From: Tolypocladium sp. Sup5 PDA-1
Taxonomy: Eukaryota > Ascomycota > Sordariomycetes > Hypocreales > Ophiocordycipitaceae
DNA: 64,000 nucleotides
Direction: 5' to 3'
Assembly (NCBI GenBank): GCA_000750105.3
Contig: JPHH03000015.1
Location: forward strand, 124,001-188,000
Shown here: piece by piece, positions 35,282 through 44,775 of the stretch
Layout: every line of letters begins with the position of its first letter
Position numbering within the stretch: position 1 is the first letter of the stretch
Notes under the pieces: model-generated
Told to the model about the DNA's origin: nothing
What the model saw: the letters and a program-made list of their open reading frames with translations, nothing else
Database searches by the model: none
Made by a program: the position numbers and the translations under genes

Positions 35282-36580
35282 CTAGGGAAGATTCCCGGGA
35301 CAAAGGCAGTACCCGTCGTCTGGCCCGTTCTTGTTGCTATCATACTTGCCATTGCAGTGTGGAACTTTGTTGGTGCCATTGCGACACCAGATCAGGTCCA
35401 GGCACGACAGATTGTCCTCCTTCTCGTCGTGGGCATACGTACAATCCACCCTGCGACACATGCACCGTCCTCGCGGATACGATTTCCATGGGTCCTCGGT
35501 GACGCACTGCGCGAACAGGGGATATATATCGCGGTGCCGCTCGTTGCTACAGTCGATCTCGCCGTCGCAGAAATTGTGAGGTTGCGGCTGGGACATGCAT
35601 CCACCCACCTTCGGAACGCATTCGCAAACGCCGGGGGAGTTCGGGGACCCGGGAGGCTGTTCCTTGCACCGGACCTCCTCGTCGTCGAAGCACTGGTGGT
35701 TCTTCGTGCAGTCCGCCGCGTGGGCGCAGGTGTTGGATCGGCAAACGCACTCACCGTTAACGCATGTGGGATAATGGTACGCCTTGCGGGTGCAGTTGCT
35801 AGCCAAGTGAGCGCGACAGTCCTCGTTGGCGAGCGGATTATCTGCAGCGCAGGGAGCCAGGCTGGGTTGCAATGCAAGGAAGCCAGTCGCCGAGCTCGGG
35901 GACTGCGTCGAGACCGAGCCGGAGGAGGACTTTGCCGTCACGGAAGACGAGGGGGCTGCCGTGCCACGCGTGGTTCGAGTCCCGATTGCCAATGGATCGC
36001 TTGTGCTGGACTTCAACGAGTCACTGATGGTAACCGTGCTTGACGGACCGATGGCCAGCGCATTGCCTGTGCTGGGCGAGGACAAAACTGACGAGTCGCC
36101 CGTGCTAGATGCCGTGATGGCCAACGGATCACTCGTGCTGGACAGAGCAGTGCCCGACGAGCTCGCAGTACCGGCGCCAAAAAGCGTCGAAGCAGTCGGA
36201 ACGCCAGACGACGAGGAGCCCGACGGCAAGGCCGAGTCGCCAAGACCAAGGCTAGAGGGCACCTTCACTGCACCCGCCTGTGGTGGGTGCGTTACAGTAA
36301 CCACAGAGGCGGTGAGCACAGCTGTGCCTCCGTTGGTGGACGATCCAGCAGAGTCTGTACCTGACTGCCCTGCATCGTCGTCGCTGCTCGAGGTGTACCC
36401 AGAGGGCACCACGGTAACGAACACTGTGGACGTAAAGGTGGACTCCGCGACCGTGGTCAGCTCTACGACGACAGGTAGAGTAGCGAATATCGGACGCGGG
36501 ATGGAAGGCGAGATACCGCTGGCCGCGGCCGGCGAGGCCAGGAGCGTGGGCAGCAGGAGCAAGGTCCACAGGCGGGCCAT
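35282..36580 (-). CDS. Secreted protein with Ser/Thr-rich stalk and four six-cysteine modules
   Basis: Single-exon gene for 432 residues. The chosen ATG gives a clean signal peptide (MARLWTLLLLPTLLASPAAA). Residues 23-240 are Ser/Thr/Gly-rich with imperfect repeats (TSDPLAI occurs twice) and would be heavily O-glycosylated. The C-terminal 190 residues hold 24 cysteines that fall into four consecutive groups of six, each closing with C-x-C (CVC, CEC, CMC, CLC). No GPI signal or membrane segment is seen at the end (CLCPGNLP). I recognise no named family. A cell-wall or effector-like extracellular role is possible. A TATA box lies about 85 bp upstream of the start. Confidence 0.85.
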   Translation of the reverse strand: MARLWTLLLLPTLLASPAAASGISPSIPRPIFATLPVVVELTTVAESTFTSTVFVTVVPSGYTSSSDDDAGQSGTDSAGSSTNGGTAVLTASVVTVTHPPQAGAVKVPSSLGLGDSALPSGSSSSGVPTASTLFGAGTASSSGTALSSTSDPLAITASSTGDSSVLSSPSTGNALAIGPSSTVTISDSLKSSTSDPLAIGTRTTRGTAAPSSSVTAKSSSGSVSTQSPSSATGFLALQPSLAPCAADNPLANEDCRAHLASNCTRKAYHYPTCVNGECVCRSNTCAHAADCTKNHQCFDDEEVRCKEQPPGSPNSPGVCECVPKVGGCMSQPQPHNFCDGEIDCSNERHRDIYPLFAQCVTEDPWKSYPRGRCMCRRVDCTYAHDEKEDNLSCLDLIWCRNGTNKVPHCNGKYDSNKNGPDDGYCLCPGNLP

Positions 36581-36664
36581 GGTGATGGTGCGAGAGAGGT
36601 TGAACAAATGAAGGTGTTCAAGAAGAGGCTTCGAGGAGAAGTACCGGGCCCAGGGTGATCCTGC

Positions 36665-36674
36665 TCTTATATAT
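36665..36674 (-). promoter_or_regulatory. TATA box of the secreted protein gene
   Basis: On the minus strand the sequence reads CATATATAAG, about 85-95 bp upstream of the chosen ATG. Spacing suits a TATA element and supports the start choice. Confidence 0.6.
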
Positions 36675-36835
36675 GTTCGCGGGCAACCATCTCCGAATCA
36701 GTGCGGCTTCGTAGCCACGCCTGCCCGTGAATCACGCATGGTTGTGTCGGGGGGGCTTTTGATATCTCGACAAAGAGAGAGTGAAGCACAGCAAGATATG
36801 GTATGGTATCATAAGCAGTAACATTCATAGTCGGC

Positions 36836-38902
36836 TCACAGCCGACTTGACTTGTCGGTGTCACTGACAATCGCACCGCTCATCATCACCGGCTCACGAG
36901 CGCGGCCGAACAACACCAACTCCCTCCCGCCCTTCGTCCCCCACCAGGCGACCCCGATTGTCGCCCTGTCCACGTCCATCTCGCCGTTGACCAGAATGTC
37001 CCAGAACCGGGTCTTCACAGGTGCCCTCAACCTCGGATCCACGATCTCATTCATGGCCTGCGCCGTGATGGCAAGCCACTCCTCGACCAGCGGCAGGGGC
37101 AGGAAGGGCAGCGAGTCCACGAGCGTCATGACTAGAGCGCTCTGTACTGAGAGAGGGACCTCCTCCTCTTGCTGTGACGTTCCGTTCCGCGACAGTGAAT
37201 CTGGAGTCGGGCCTAGGGGCGTGGTTGAAGCAGTGGCCATGTTGGAGCGCAGCATTTCCAGCAACGTCTCGGACAGCTGAGGCTCCATCGCTGCAATTGG
37301 GAATGGCGGAGATACGATTTCCATGACCGTCTTAAACGCCACGCGGAACTGACGAGGCGAGATGTGGTTGGGGAAGGACTCGAAAAGCTTGACAATGTAA
37401 AACGGTGTGATCTTGATGGTAAGAGGGCTGTGCTGAGGACAGGACAGAACGGAGAGGATGGCGCTGTGGGCGGATTCGAAAAGTTCGACCATGGCTGGGG
37501 ACATTGGGCCATCGTGGGAGAGGTATGTCATTGCCGGCTTGACGATGAGATTCTCGCAAGAATCCACTGATAGCGTGAGCGGGAGATGCTCCGCAACATT
37601 CAGATAGAACAGATCTAACGTCCTCTGGATATGGGTCATGGGGAACGGGGCAATGTCTGCTGGCCGAATCTCCCTCAAGAAACCACTACACGCAGCCGGC
37701 TCCCGCGTCAGGACATCAATCGACGTCAGGTACGAAAAGGTGTATACCTGAAACGAGCTGTTGCCATTGCGTGACGATATGAAGAAGAGGTTTCGAAGAA
37801 CATGCAGTGACTTGGCGGCGATGCTGGGAGCCATGCCGTTGGCCAGCATGTGAGGATCCAGCAAGCCGCGGGAGACAATGGCCTGGAGGACGGCAACAGA
37901 GCCAAACAGGAGCTTCCGGAAGGCTTGCCAGAGCACGGGCCATGTCTTCTGCAGCGTCTCGGGGGTTAGGTGGGTGCTCTCAAAGGCTGGGTCGATGCCG
38001 CTGAAGGGATTCCGTTGCCAGGCGTCGAGGACTCGGCCCGAAAACACCAGAAGTGCGTCCTGCGCCTGCAGGACGACGGCCGTGTCGGTTGCGTACTGCG
38101 CCGCGAACCCGGCCAGCTTGGACAGCGGGCCCATGTTTGACATCAACGGCTGCTTCTCCATTTCCTGCAGCAGCTGGCTTGATGGCGAGTGTGCCGACCA
38201 GTGGAGGGCATGTGTGGCGTTCTCGGTAGTGTCTCTGGCGACGGCCTTGAGGAACTCGCCGTCGCAGAAGCCCTCCTCTCCGGTAATGGCCCAGACGGCT
38301 ATCGGCAGCAATGCGTTGCAGTTGATTTGAGTCTTGTAGAAATCTGAAAGGAGAGGGAATGCAAAGTTGAGGGCCGTGATGATGGATGCCGCTGCGAGCA
38401 GCCCGTCCTCGACGTTGTGCTCCAAGGCAAGGTTGGCGGCAGTGACGACGGCCTGCTCGAGCGTGTTTCGCAGTGATCTCGACAGCGATCGTCTGTCATT
38501 GCCCTCCATCCCCATGAGCACTCCAGTGAGGACAAGGAGGTGCTGCCATCGCCTCGACCGATCGTCGGCGCCCTTGACGACCGCCCGCGTCCACTCGTCG
38601 CATCTCAACGCGCCGCCTTCCCTCGGCCCCCTGCGATTCGCATTCTCGATCTCGTTGTCGTGCACGCGCACCGCGGCGGTATGATATATGCCGATGACTC
38701 GAATCGCGGTTCGAGGCCCGTCTTGGCGATGCCAGATGGCGGGCGCAGTCAGCAGCTGCGATGTGAGGACGCCGAGGTTGAGCGGGTTCGACAGCTGAGC
38801 GAGCAGATGGGTGGTCGTGCCGATTATCTGGTCGGTCTTTGGGCCATCGTGGACGTCTTGGTAGTACTGCAGTACCGTATTGAGGAGCCTATCCGCCGGC
38901 AT
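36836..38902 (-). CDS. Pex17-like peroxisomal membrane protein (tentative)
   Basis: Intronless frame of 688 residues beginning MPADRLLNTVLQYYQ, mostly alpha-helical, with short hydrophobic stretches such as VLTSQLLTAPAIW and FLPLPLVEEWLAITAQAM. The start and overall layout resemble proteins annotated as peroxisomal membrane protein Pex17 in filamentous ascomycetes, which would dock cargo receptors at the peroxisome. This rests on recall of the N-terminal pattern, not on a diagnostic motif, so the product name is uncertain though the gene itself is convincing. The mid-region has long helices with conserved-looking Pro and Phe positions. No targeting signal is obvious. Confidence 0.6.
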   Translation of the reverse strand: MPADRLLNTVLQYYQDVHDGPKTDQIIGTTTHLLAQLSNPLNLGVLTSQLLTAPAIWHRQDGPRTAIRVIGIYHTAAVRVHDNEIENANRRGPREGGALRCDEWTRAVVKGADDRSRRWQHLLVLTGVLMGMEGNDRRSLSRSLRNTLEQAVVTAANLALEHNVEDGLLAAASIITALNFAFPLLSDFYKTQINCNALLPIAVWAITGEEGFCDGEFLKAVARDTTENATHALHWSAHSPSSQLLQEMEKQPLMSNMGPLSKLAGFAAQYATDTAVVLQAQDALLVFSGRVLDAWQRNPFSGIDPAFESTHLTPETLQKTWPVLWQAFRKLLFGSVAVLQAIVSRGLLDPHMLANGMAPSIAAKSLHVLRNLFFISSRNGNSSFQVYTFSYLTSIDVLTREPAACSGFLREIRPADIAPFPMTHIQRTLDLFYLNVAEHLPLTLSVDSCENLIVKPAMTYLSHDGPMSPAMVELFESAHSAILSVLSCPQHSPLTIKITPFYIVKLFESFPNHISPRQFRVAFKTVMEIVSPPFPIAAMEPQLSETLLEMLRSNMATASTTPLGPTPDSLSRNGTSQQEEEVPLSVQSALVMTLVDSLPFLPLPLVEEWLAITAQAMNEIVDPRLRAPVKTRFWDILVNGEMDVDRATIGVAWWGTKGGRELVLFGRAREPVMMSGAIVSDTDKSSRL

Positions 38903-39218
38903 CTTGTACCTGTTGGGGAGCTTGTCGCATTGAAGTTGTTCTTGTCGATGGAGGATGTGAAGGTGAAGCTGGGTTCCGCTCGGGGCCGCGGCCGGAGACC
39001 GGTGTAGCGCTACTCACGAGCTTTTGCCGAGGCTCAAATGACGTCTGTGCAGGGGAGCTCAAGACCCCTGTTCAACCACCGACTCTCGCGTTGGACTTCA
39101 CCTTCGCTTGGCACCGCGCACCTCGGGGATGGCTGCACAGCTCTCATGACGACGCGAGAAAAAGCTGCATTTACGTCCCCTGCTCGCCGCGAGTAGCGGT
39201 TCGAGGGCCGCCGCCGCG
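38903..39218. promoter_or_regulatory. Shared promoter between Pex17-like and TMEM170-type genes
   Basis: Divergent spacer of 316 bp with no coding signal and no clear TATA box. Confidence 0.5.
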
Positions 39219-39697
39219 ATGCCGTACCCAAACGACCCTCCGCCAAACTACCGCACGCCGCAGTTCCCGTCGCTCAACGTCCGCACGCTCATCGACCCGA
39301 CGCCGCAGCGCATGTACACGCTCTACTACATTTCGGACATCTGGCGCTTCACCTTGATATGGACACTCATCACGTACGCAGTCTTCCACATCGGCGCGAT
39401 GCTCGTGGCCATGTTCACGCACGGCTGGAAGAAGTCGTCGTGGAAGTATCTCTGGGCGGTGCCCGTCGTCTACCTCATGATTGCGGGATTGGAGGCGCTC
39501 CTGGCCGGTAGCCTCGTCGGCTTGATGTGGGTGGCATGGATACACTGTTCGTGAGCCTGGACTGACATGTGTATAGGATTGGTGCCATCTACAAAGCCGG
39601 ATACTACGAGATGAACACGTGGATCCCGTGTACCTGGGGGTTCATCAACGTCCTGATTCTCCTCATCGCGTCCTTTTCGATCCAAGGCGGGCTATGA
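39219..39697 (+). CDS. TMEM170 family integral membrane protein
   Basis: Two exons (39219-39526 and 39577-39697) give 142 residues with three to four membrane segments: LIWTLITYAVFHIGAMLVAM, VPVVYLMIAGLEALLAGSLV and FINVLILLIASFSIQ. The join AT|G keeps frame and gives GLMIGAIYKAGYYEMNTWIP, which fits the TMEM170 pattern. Human TMEM170A shapes ER sheets and the nuclear envelope; fungal members are little studied. The donor is GTGGGT. Without splicing the protein would stop after SLVGLMWVAWIHCS and lose its last membrane segment. Confidence 0.85.
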
Positions 39698-40877
39698 TAC
39701 GGCTGCAACGAAGGCCACCGTGATTAGAACGACGACCGATAAAGTACATCCTGATGTGCCTCGAGGCGCGGCGATTCGCACTCTGCCCGGACACAAGCAC
39801 CGAGGCCAGTTGAGCGACTCAAAAGGAGACAAGGCCGTGGAAGAATTGCCCATTGTCGTGGCGACGCGTCGTAGCGGCTGTAGGAATACCCTTCGACAAG
39901 CAGAGACACCCGTGGCGGTGGACGCGGCATATGAAGAGCTGGACTCGAAGGCCTGACATGTAAGCATCCGGCCGCCTAGTTATACTATTTTCTTGCTAAC
40001 TTGGTCAAGACCTGGTCAAAGCGTGTTTGACTACCTCGAAAGGGAGTCGATATCAACGTGCTGGAATAGCCAAGCAGGAGATGAACACTCCGTGGCCCTC
40101 GCTCGACTCTGAGGCTTTTTGAGCTGCGGGTTTGCACGACGAGAATGGCCACGTCTCCAGAAGACATGCGAGCTCCGTGGCCGTTTTATGACACAGGCTG
40201 GCTCGTGAGAATACATCGTAAACACAGCTCCGCAGTGACGGAGGTGCACGGGGACCGTCACCTATTGCACAACATGACCAACACTGATCCAATGAATTGG
40301 AGGGTATACCTATGTTATCTAGAGACGAGGAAATAATGTTTAAATAATGTTGAATGATGGTACATTTTGACCAAGACTGGAACCTCGTATTTGCAACTTC
40401 GCATCGTGTTGTTCTCCCGACCATTCATGAGACATCGCCATCAGCGGGGCCAACACTGTTTGGACGCCACTAAGCCCACTGTAACCTCTAACTTCACCTG
40501 CCAACCGTTGGCGAGAGCTCTCCACACCTCAGCAAACAACTCCCGCCCTCGAGTCAATCAAGCCAGCCACTAGTCCCATCTCCAAGACTCTAAAGTCGGC
40601 CATTGTTTGATATTGTTCGTCGCAGAACAATCGGCAGTAATACCTCTTTGTGAGAAGGGATCGCCGCGCTGTTGCTCGGATTGACGCCTTTGTTGAATAA
40701 ATATCTTCGCTCACGCATCTCCCTCGCTGCGTCCTTGGAACTGCATCCCCCGTTTCAACCTCTTTCAACCTCGGTGCTCTAAACGCTACGCCCCGGCAGC
40801 ATTGCCATGTCTGATACGACGGCATAAACCTAGCCTCGAAAAAGTCAGGGCGAGAACGACTCTCCCTGGGATCCGTC
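39698..40877. other. Intergenic region upstream of STE14
   Basis: About 1.2 kb without a supportable gene. Short frames on both strands lack domains. The part from 40250 to 40370 is AT-rich. The last few hundred bases should hold the STE14 promoter. Confidence 0.45.
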
Positions 40878-41711
40878 ATGGCAGCCAGCAGGGACTCAGC
40901 GGCGCGGCACCTACCACAGGCTGCCGAGCCGTTCCCACCCTACCGCCCCTGGGAGCCAGAGACGTCATCGTCCTCATCCCCGAGCGACTCGCCTCTGAAG
41001 CCCTTCTTCGCCGGCCAGCCCAAGTCCCTCTCGGGCATTGCCCTGCGCGCGTTCTGCCTCGGGATAGCCGCGGCCGTGGGCGCCATCGCCACCGCCGGCG
41101 TCCTCCTCTTCACCGGCAGCCCGGCGTGGCGCGCGCCCTTCTTCCTGCTCGCGCTGGCCGTCTTCCACTTCCTCGAGTTCTGGACGACGGCTGAGAAGAA
41201 CACCCTCGTCGCCAGCATCGACAGCTTCCTCCTGACGGCCAACTGGCCCGCCTACGCCATCGCCCACTCCGCCGCCTTCCTCGAGTGCCTGCTCGTCAGC
41301 CTCCTCTTCCCCGGCCGGTCCTGGGCGCCGCTGCATTCGGGCCCCGTCCTCCTCGCCCTCGGGCTCGCCATGGTCACGGTCGGCCAGGTCGTGCGCACCA
41401 TCGCCATGCTCGAGGCTGGCGCCAGCTTCAACCACCACGTGCAGACGCGTAAGGCGGACACGCATACGCTCGTTACGACGGGCATCTACAGCGTCTTCAG
41501 GCACCCGAGCTACTTTGGCTTCTTCTACTGGGGCCTGGGGACGCAGCTGGTGCTCGGCAATGTTGTGTGCTTCTTCGCCTACGGATGGGTCTTGTGGACG
41601 TTCTTTAATGGCAGGATCAACATCGAGGAGAGGAAACTCATCGAGTTCTTCCAGGACGACTACGTTCAGTATCGGAGGAGGGTGGGCACCCTGATACCGT
41701 TTATACGGTGA
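40878..41711 (+). CDS. STE14: Protein-S-isoprenylcysteine O-methyltransferase
   Basis: ER membrane enzyme that methylates the C-terminal prenylcysteine of CaaX proteins (Ras, Rho, a-type mating pheromone) using S-adenosylmethionine. Intronless, 277 residues. Several membrane segments come first (SGIALRAFCLGIAAAVGAIA, FFLLALAVFHFLEFW). The ICMT signature follows: NHHVQTRKADTHTLVTTGIY, FRHPSYFGFFYWGLGTQL and the conserved RINIEERKLIEFF...YVQYRRRV near the C-terminus. Start and length agree with the family. The N-terminal 40 residues are a fungal Ser/Pro-rich extension. Confidence 0.95.
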   Translation: MAASRDSAARHLPQAAEPFPPYRPWEPETSSSSSPSDSPLKPFFAGQPKSLSGIALRAFCLGIAAAVGAIATAGVLLFTGSPAWRAPFFLLALAVFHFLEFWTTAEKNTLVASIDSFLLTANWPAYAIAHSAAFLECLLVSLLFPGRSWAPLHSGPVLLALGLAMVTVGQVVRTIAMLEAGASFNHHVQTRKADTHTLVTTGIYSVFRHPSYFGFFYWGLGTQLVLGNVVCFFAYGWVLWTFFNGRINIEERKLIEFFQDDYVQYRRRVGTLIPFIR

Positions 41712-41887
41712 TGGTCCTGAGGAGATTGGTATAGGTGGATGGATTATCGTGAATTATCCACATCATTAATAAACAGCGTTGTCAAAATCCCATCCAACTC
41801 CACAGCCGCCGGGTCATATCTCTTTTGCCGTTCATTACCGAATATCCAAGTACGGCCGTTAAAGTCCCTCGTAATTGCTCTCCATCG

Positions 41888-43575
41888 TTACTTGACGCTC
41901 GCGGTTTGCACCATCTGCCTGCTCACGCTCCCGTACTTGGCTTGCCATGCGTAAAAGTACATCAACGCAGCGAACGGCTGGCCAAAAATGGTGAAGGACA
42001 CCCAGAAGATGATGTTGCCGATGAGCTTGCCTCCGTTTCCGAGCTTCATCTTCTCTAGTGGTGCCGTGATGGCGATGAGAGGAAGCTGGAGGAACATGCC
42101 GAGGAAGGCGACTCCTGGTAACGTGAGAGTTAGTACAGCGGGCTTGTAGAACGAGGAAAGTGGACTAACCGATGATATTGTGAGTCGGGACTCCAACAAG
42201 AACCTCATGAAGGACGGCTGAGACGAAGAAGACGGTGAAACTGGCCGCCGACGGGCTCCAACCACGCCCAATCATGGGCATGTAGACGTGCCGCTTAAAG
42301 TAGGTGTAGACGGGCCTGTTCCACGTCCGCCAGTACGCCCCGAGACTCTCGCTGTTCCACCAGTCATCATAAAACGCCCGATCGCCGAACCTCAGGACCT
42401 CGGCAAGAGCGTTGAGGAAGGACTGGAAGAGGGCGAAGAAGCCGGCAAGCCAGATGACGAGCGATATGGTCGATAGCTTCAGCAGCCGCTCAAGAATGGA
42501 CGGGAAGTCGAGGGACGCAATCTTGTCGAGCGAGTTGCGCAGCACCGGGGCCGCGTACTGGAAGCTCGCGAACCAGATGAAGGCACTGAGGCAAAAGACC
42601 TCGCCGAGTCGCTTGACGACGAAGATCCACCTGATCTTCTCTGTCCGGGGATACACGGGCTGGTATACCAGAGTCGGAGCCCACCAGAAATAGACCAAGT
42701 TGCTTATCGTAATATTCTGCGGATACGGGCACTCGGCGTACAGCTCCGGGACATACTCTCCCTTGACGGGGTGCAAGTAGGCGTGGCGGAGGTCGCGGTT
42801 GGTGAAGGCGTAGGACGCCGTCTTGAGCCATACGACGATGGCGTGCATCTCCGTCAAAGTGCCGATGAGCGGGTGGTGGATATAAAAGTACACCACAAAG
42901 GTCGTGGCGACGAGCGCGAGGGTGATGTTGATTCCATGAATCCACGCGATGAGGATCCAGGTGGAGTGGAATTTCTTCCGATCCTCCTCTGAAGGGCCCG
43001 TCGCTCCGTCCTTTATGCGCTTTCTCGATCCGAGTGCCTGTCTGGCGGCCGCGAGCTCGATGAGATAGGCGGCCAGGAGGTGACAGGGGATGAGGAAGTA
43101 GAGCAGGCCGCCGATCATAACGTCCTGGCGGCTGTAGGCGTGGCATCTGATGCATATCAAGACTCCATACTTGAAGACAGTCAGCACTGACGATGGTCGT
43201 TATCTAGAAGCCCGAGAGACACCCACCTTTTGTATATTCTCAATCATCAATCGCAGGTTGCCCACCACTAGCAAGCGTCAGCGATGTAGCCCCAACGCAT
43301 TCTTGAAACACCCAACACGTACCCAGGACGATGACCATGAGGTTCCGGAATCCGATGAAGCTGGGAGCAGCGGGCGAATCGTGGCTAAGGCACGAGGGCC
43401 TCGACTGGGAGTGCACGGCGGCGACATGGCGATACTTCAACTGCGGCGATGTCTTTATCTTCTCGGCCGTCGTGCCGTTCCGCGCCTCCACCTCGGTGAG
43501 GTCCTTGTCCTTGGCCTGGCGGCGCGTCGCGGTGCCGCTCGAGGCCTCGACGCTGGTCGCCGTCGCCGCGTTCAT
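41888..43575 (-). CDS. DGAT1-type diacylglycerol O-acyltransferase (MBOAT)
   Basis: ER enzyme that makes triacylglycerol from diacylglycerol and acyl-CoA; sterol acyltransferases share the fold. Exons 43575-43323, 43267-43227, 43169-42170 and 42114-41888 give 506 residues. The N-terminus is disordered. The splices give FRNLMVIVLVVGNLRLMIEN, a DGAT1/ACAT signature, across a 41-nt exon 2. Later come the FYxDWWN motif as FYDDWWNSESLGAYWRTWN and the catalytic His in FFVSAVLHEVLVGVPTHNI. About nine membrane segments are visible. FYDDWWN and the length favour DGAT1 over sterol acyltransferase. The last intron has a GTTAGT donor. Confidence 0.9.
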
Positions 43576-44775
43576 AATTGCGGCCAGGTCCTTCCAATTG
43601 GGGATGGAGCGAGGGACGGACTCTGTGGTACGTGAGGGAGTCGGGTGACGATGTAGGTGGTGAGCGAGGTAGCAGTGATGGTAGCTTGGAGGTTATGGTG
43701 GTGGTGTTAAATGGAGGGGTTCCAGGCCTCGTAGATAAGGTAGGTAGAGCCTCTCAGCTTGCTGGCGCCAATGCAGGGCAGCATTGACGGAGCCAATTGT
43801 CAAGCAAAAATCCCCCCCGCACCCTCGGCCGAACTGAGGCGAAACGAGGCTCTCTATCGGGACGAACTGACACGAGCAAGAGGAGGGCAAAAGCTCCGCG
43901 TCCAACAAGAGCGAATGCAACAGTGCAACTGTCCAGACGAGCGTCATGCAGGAGCCAATTCGACCCAGTGGCGATTGCGCGGAAAACAGCGGGGCAGGCA
44001 CCGGTCGTGGCGCTTCTGCACCTTGTCGGTGGCCGCGAGCAGGGGTGCAGCTCAGATTCGAGAAGCCTGTCACCTGCAAAAAAGCATGTGAAATTCCATG
44101 TCTACCTCCGTACTGTAACAGCTCCATCTACGTATTTGCGGGCTGGCGGAAAATCCTTTGTCTAGCTGCAGTCCTTGGATGCAGCACAAGTGCATTTTGC
44201 TCGTTTAGCTTCTACTTCGTATTCGTACTTCGTGCGAATACATCTGGCCGAGCTCTGGGCAGTTGAGGCGACCTTCTTTCTGGTCAAGTGCTTGGAGAGA
44301 GCATCAACCTGGATATGAAGCCAACTTGACTGACACATGTGGACTGACAAGACTGGGTACACAGCTTCACAACCGCATTCAAGCCAGAGTATGGTTTTGC
44401 TTCGGCTGATGTTGGTCATCTTGATCAACGCGTTGTTGAGGTACTCCCTTCGATGATCAACGGGATTGCTGACTAAGTTTTTTTCTTCCCCTGTGCGACC
44501 TCACGTGACGCGATTTAGGCTCGCATGCTGCTTCATCAAGACCCTTGAAAGCCACGCGAGCGAGCCTGTAGCGGTAGACCTCATTCTTCACTTCAACCGC
44601 CACAACGCTCCAAGCAGCCGATTTTTAAGACGCTCACTTCGTCACCCTGATATCGTAAGCGAGTATACCATCAGCCACGAGGACCATCAATCAGCTTTCC
44701 GAGAAATTGAGCTCCCGTCAGCTCCTTCTCACGCGGCGTGGATGCTGAGCGAGCTCCTCTCCCGGGATCGCAACA
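43576..44775. other. Intergenic region between DGAT1 and PFS2
   Basis: Divergent spacer of 1.2 kb with no supportable gene. It holds TACTTCGTA at 44213-44221 with a near copy at 44226-44234. The part just before 44776 is the PFS2 leader. Confidence 0.45.
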
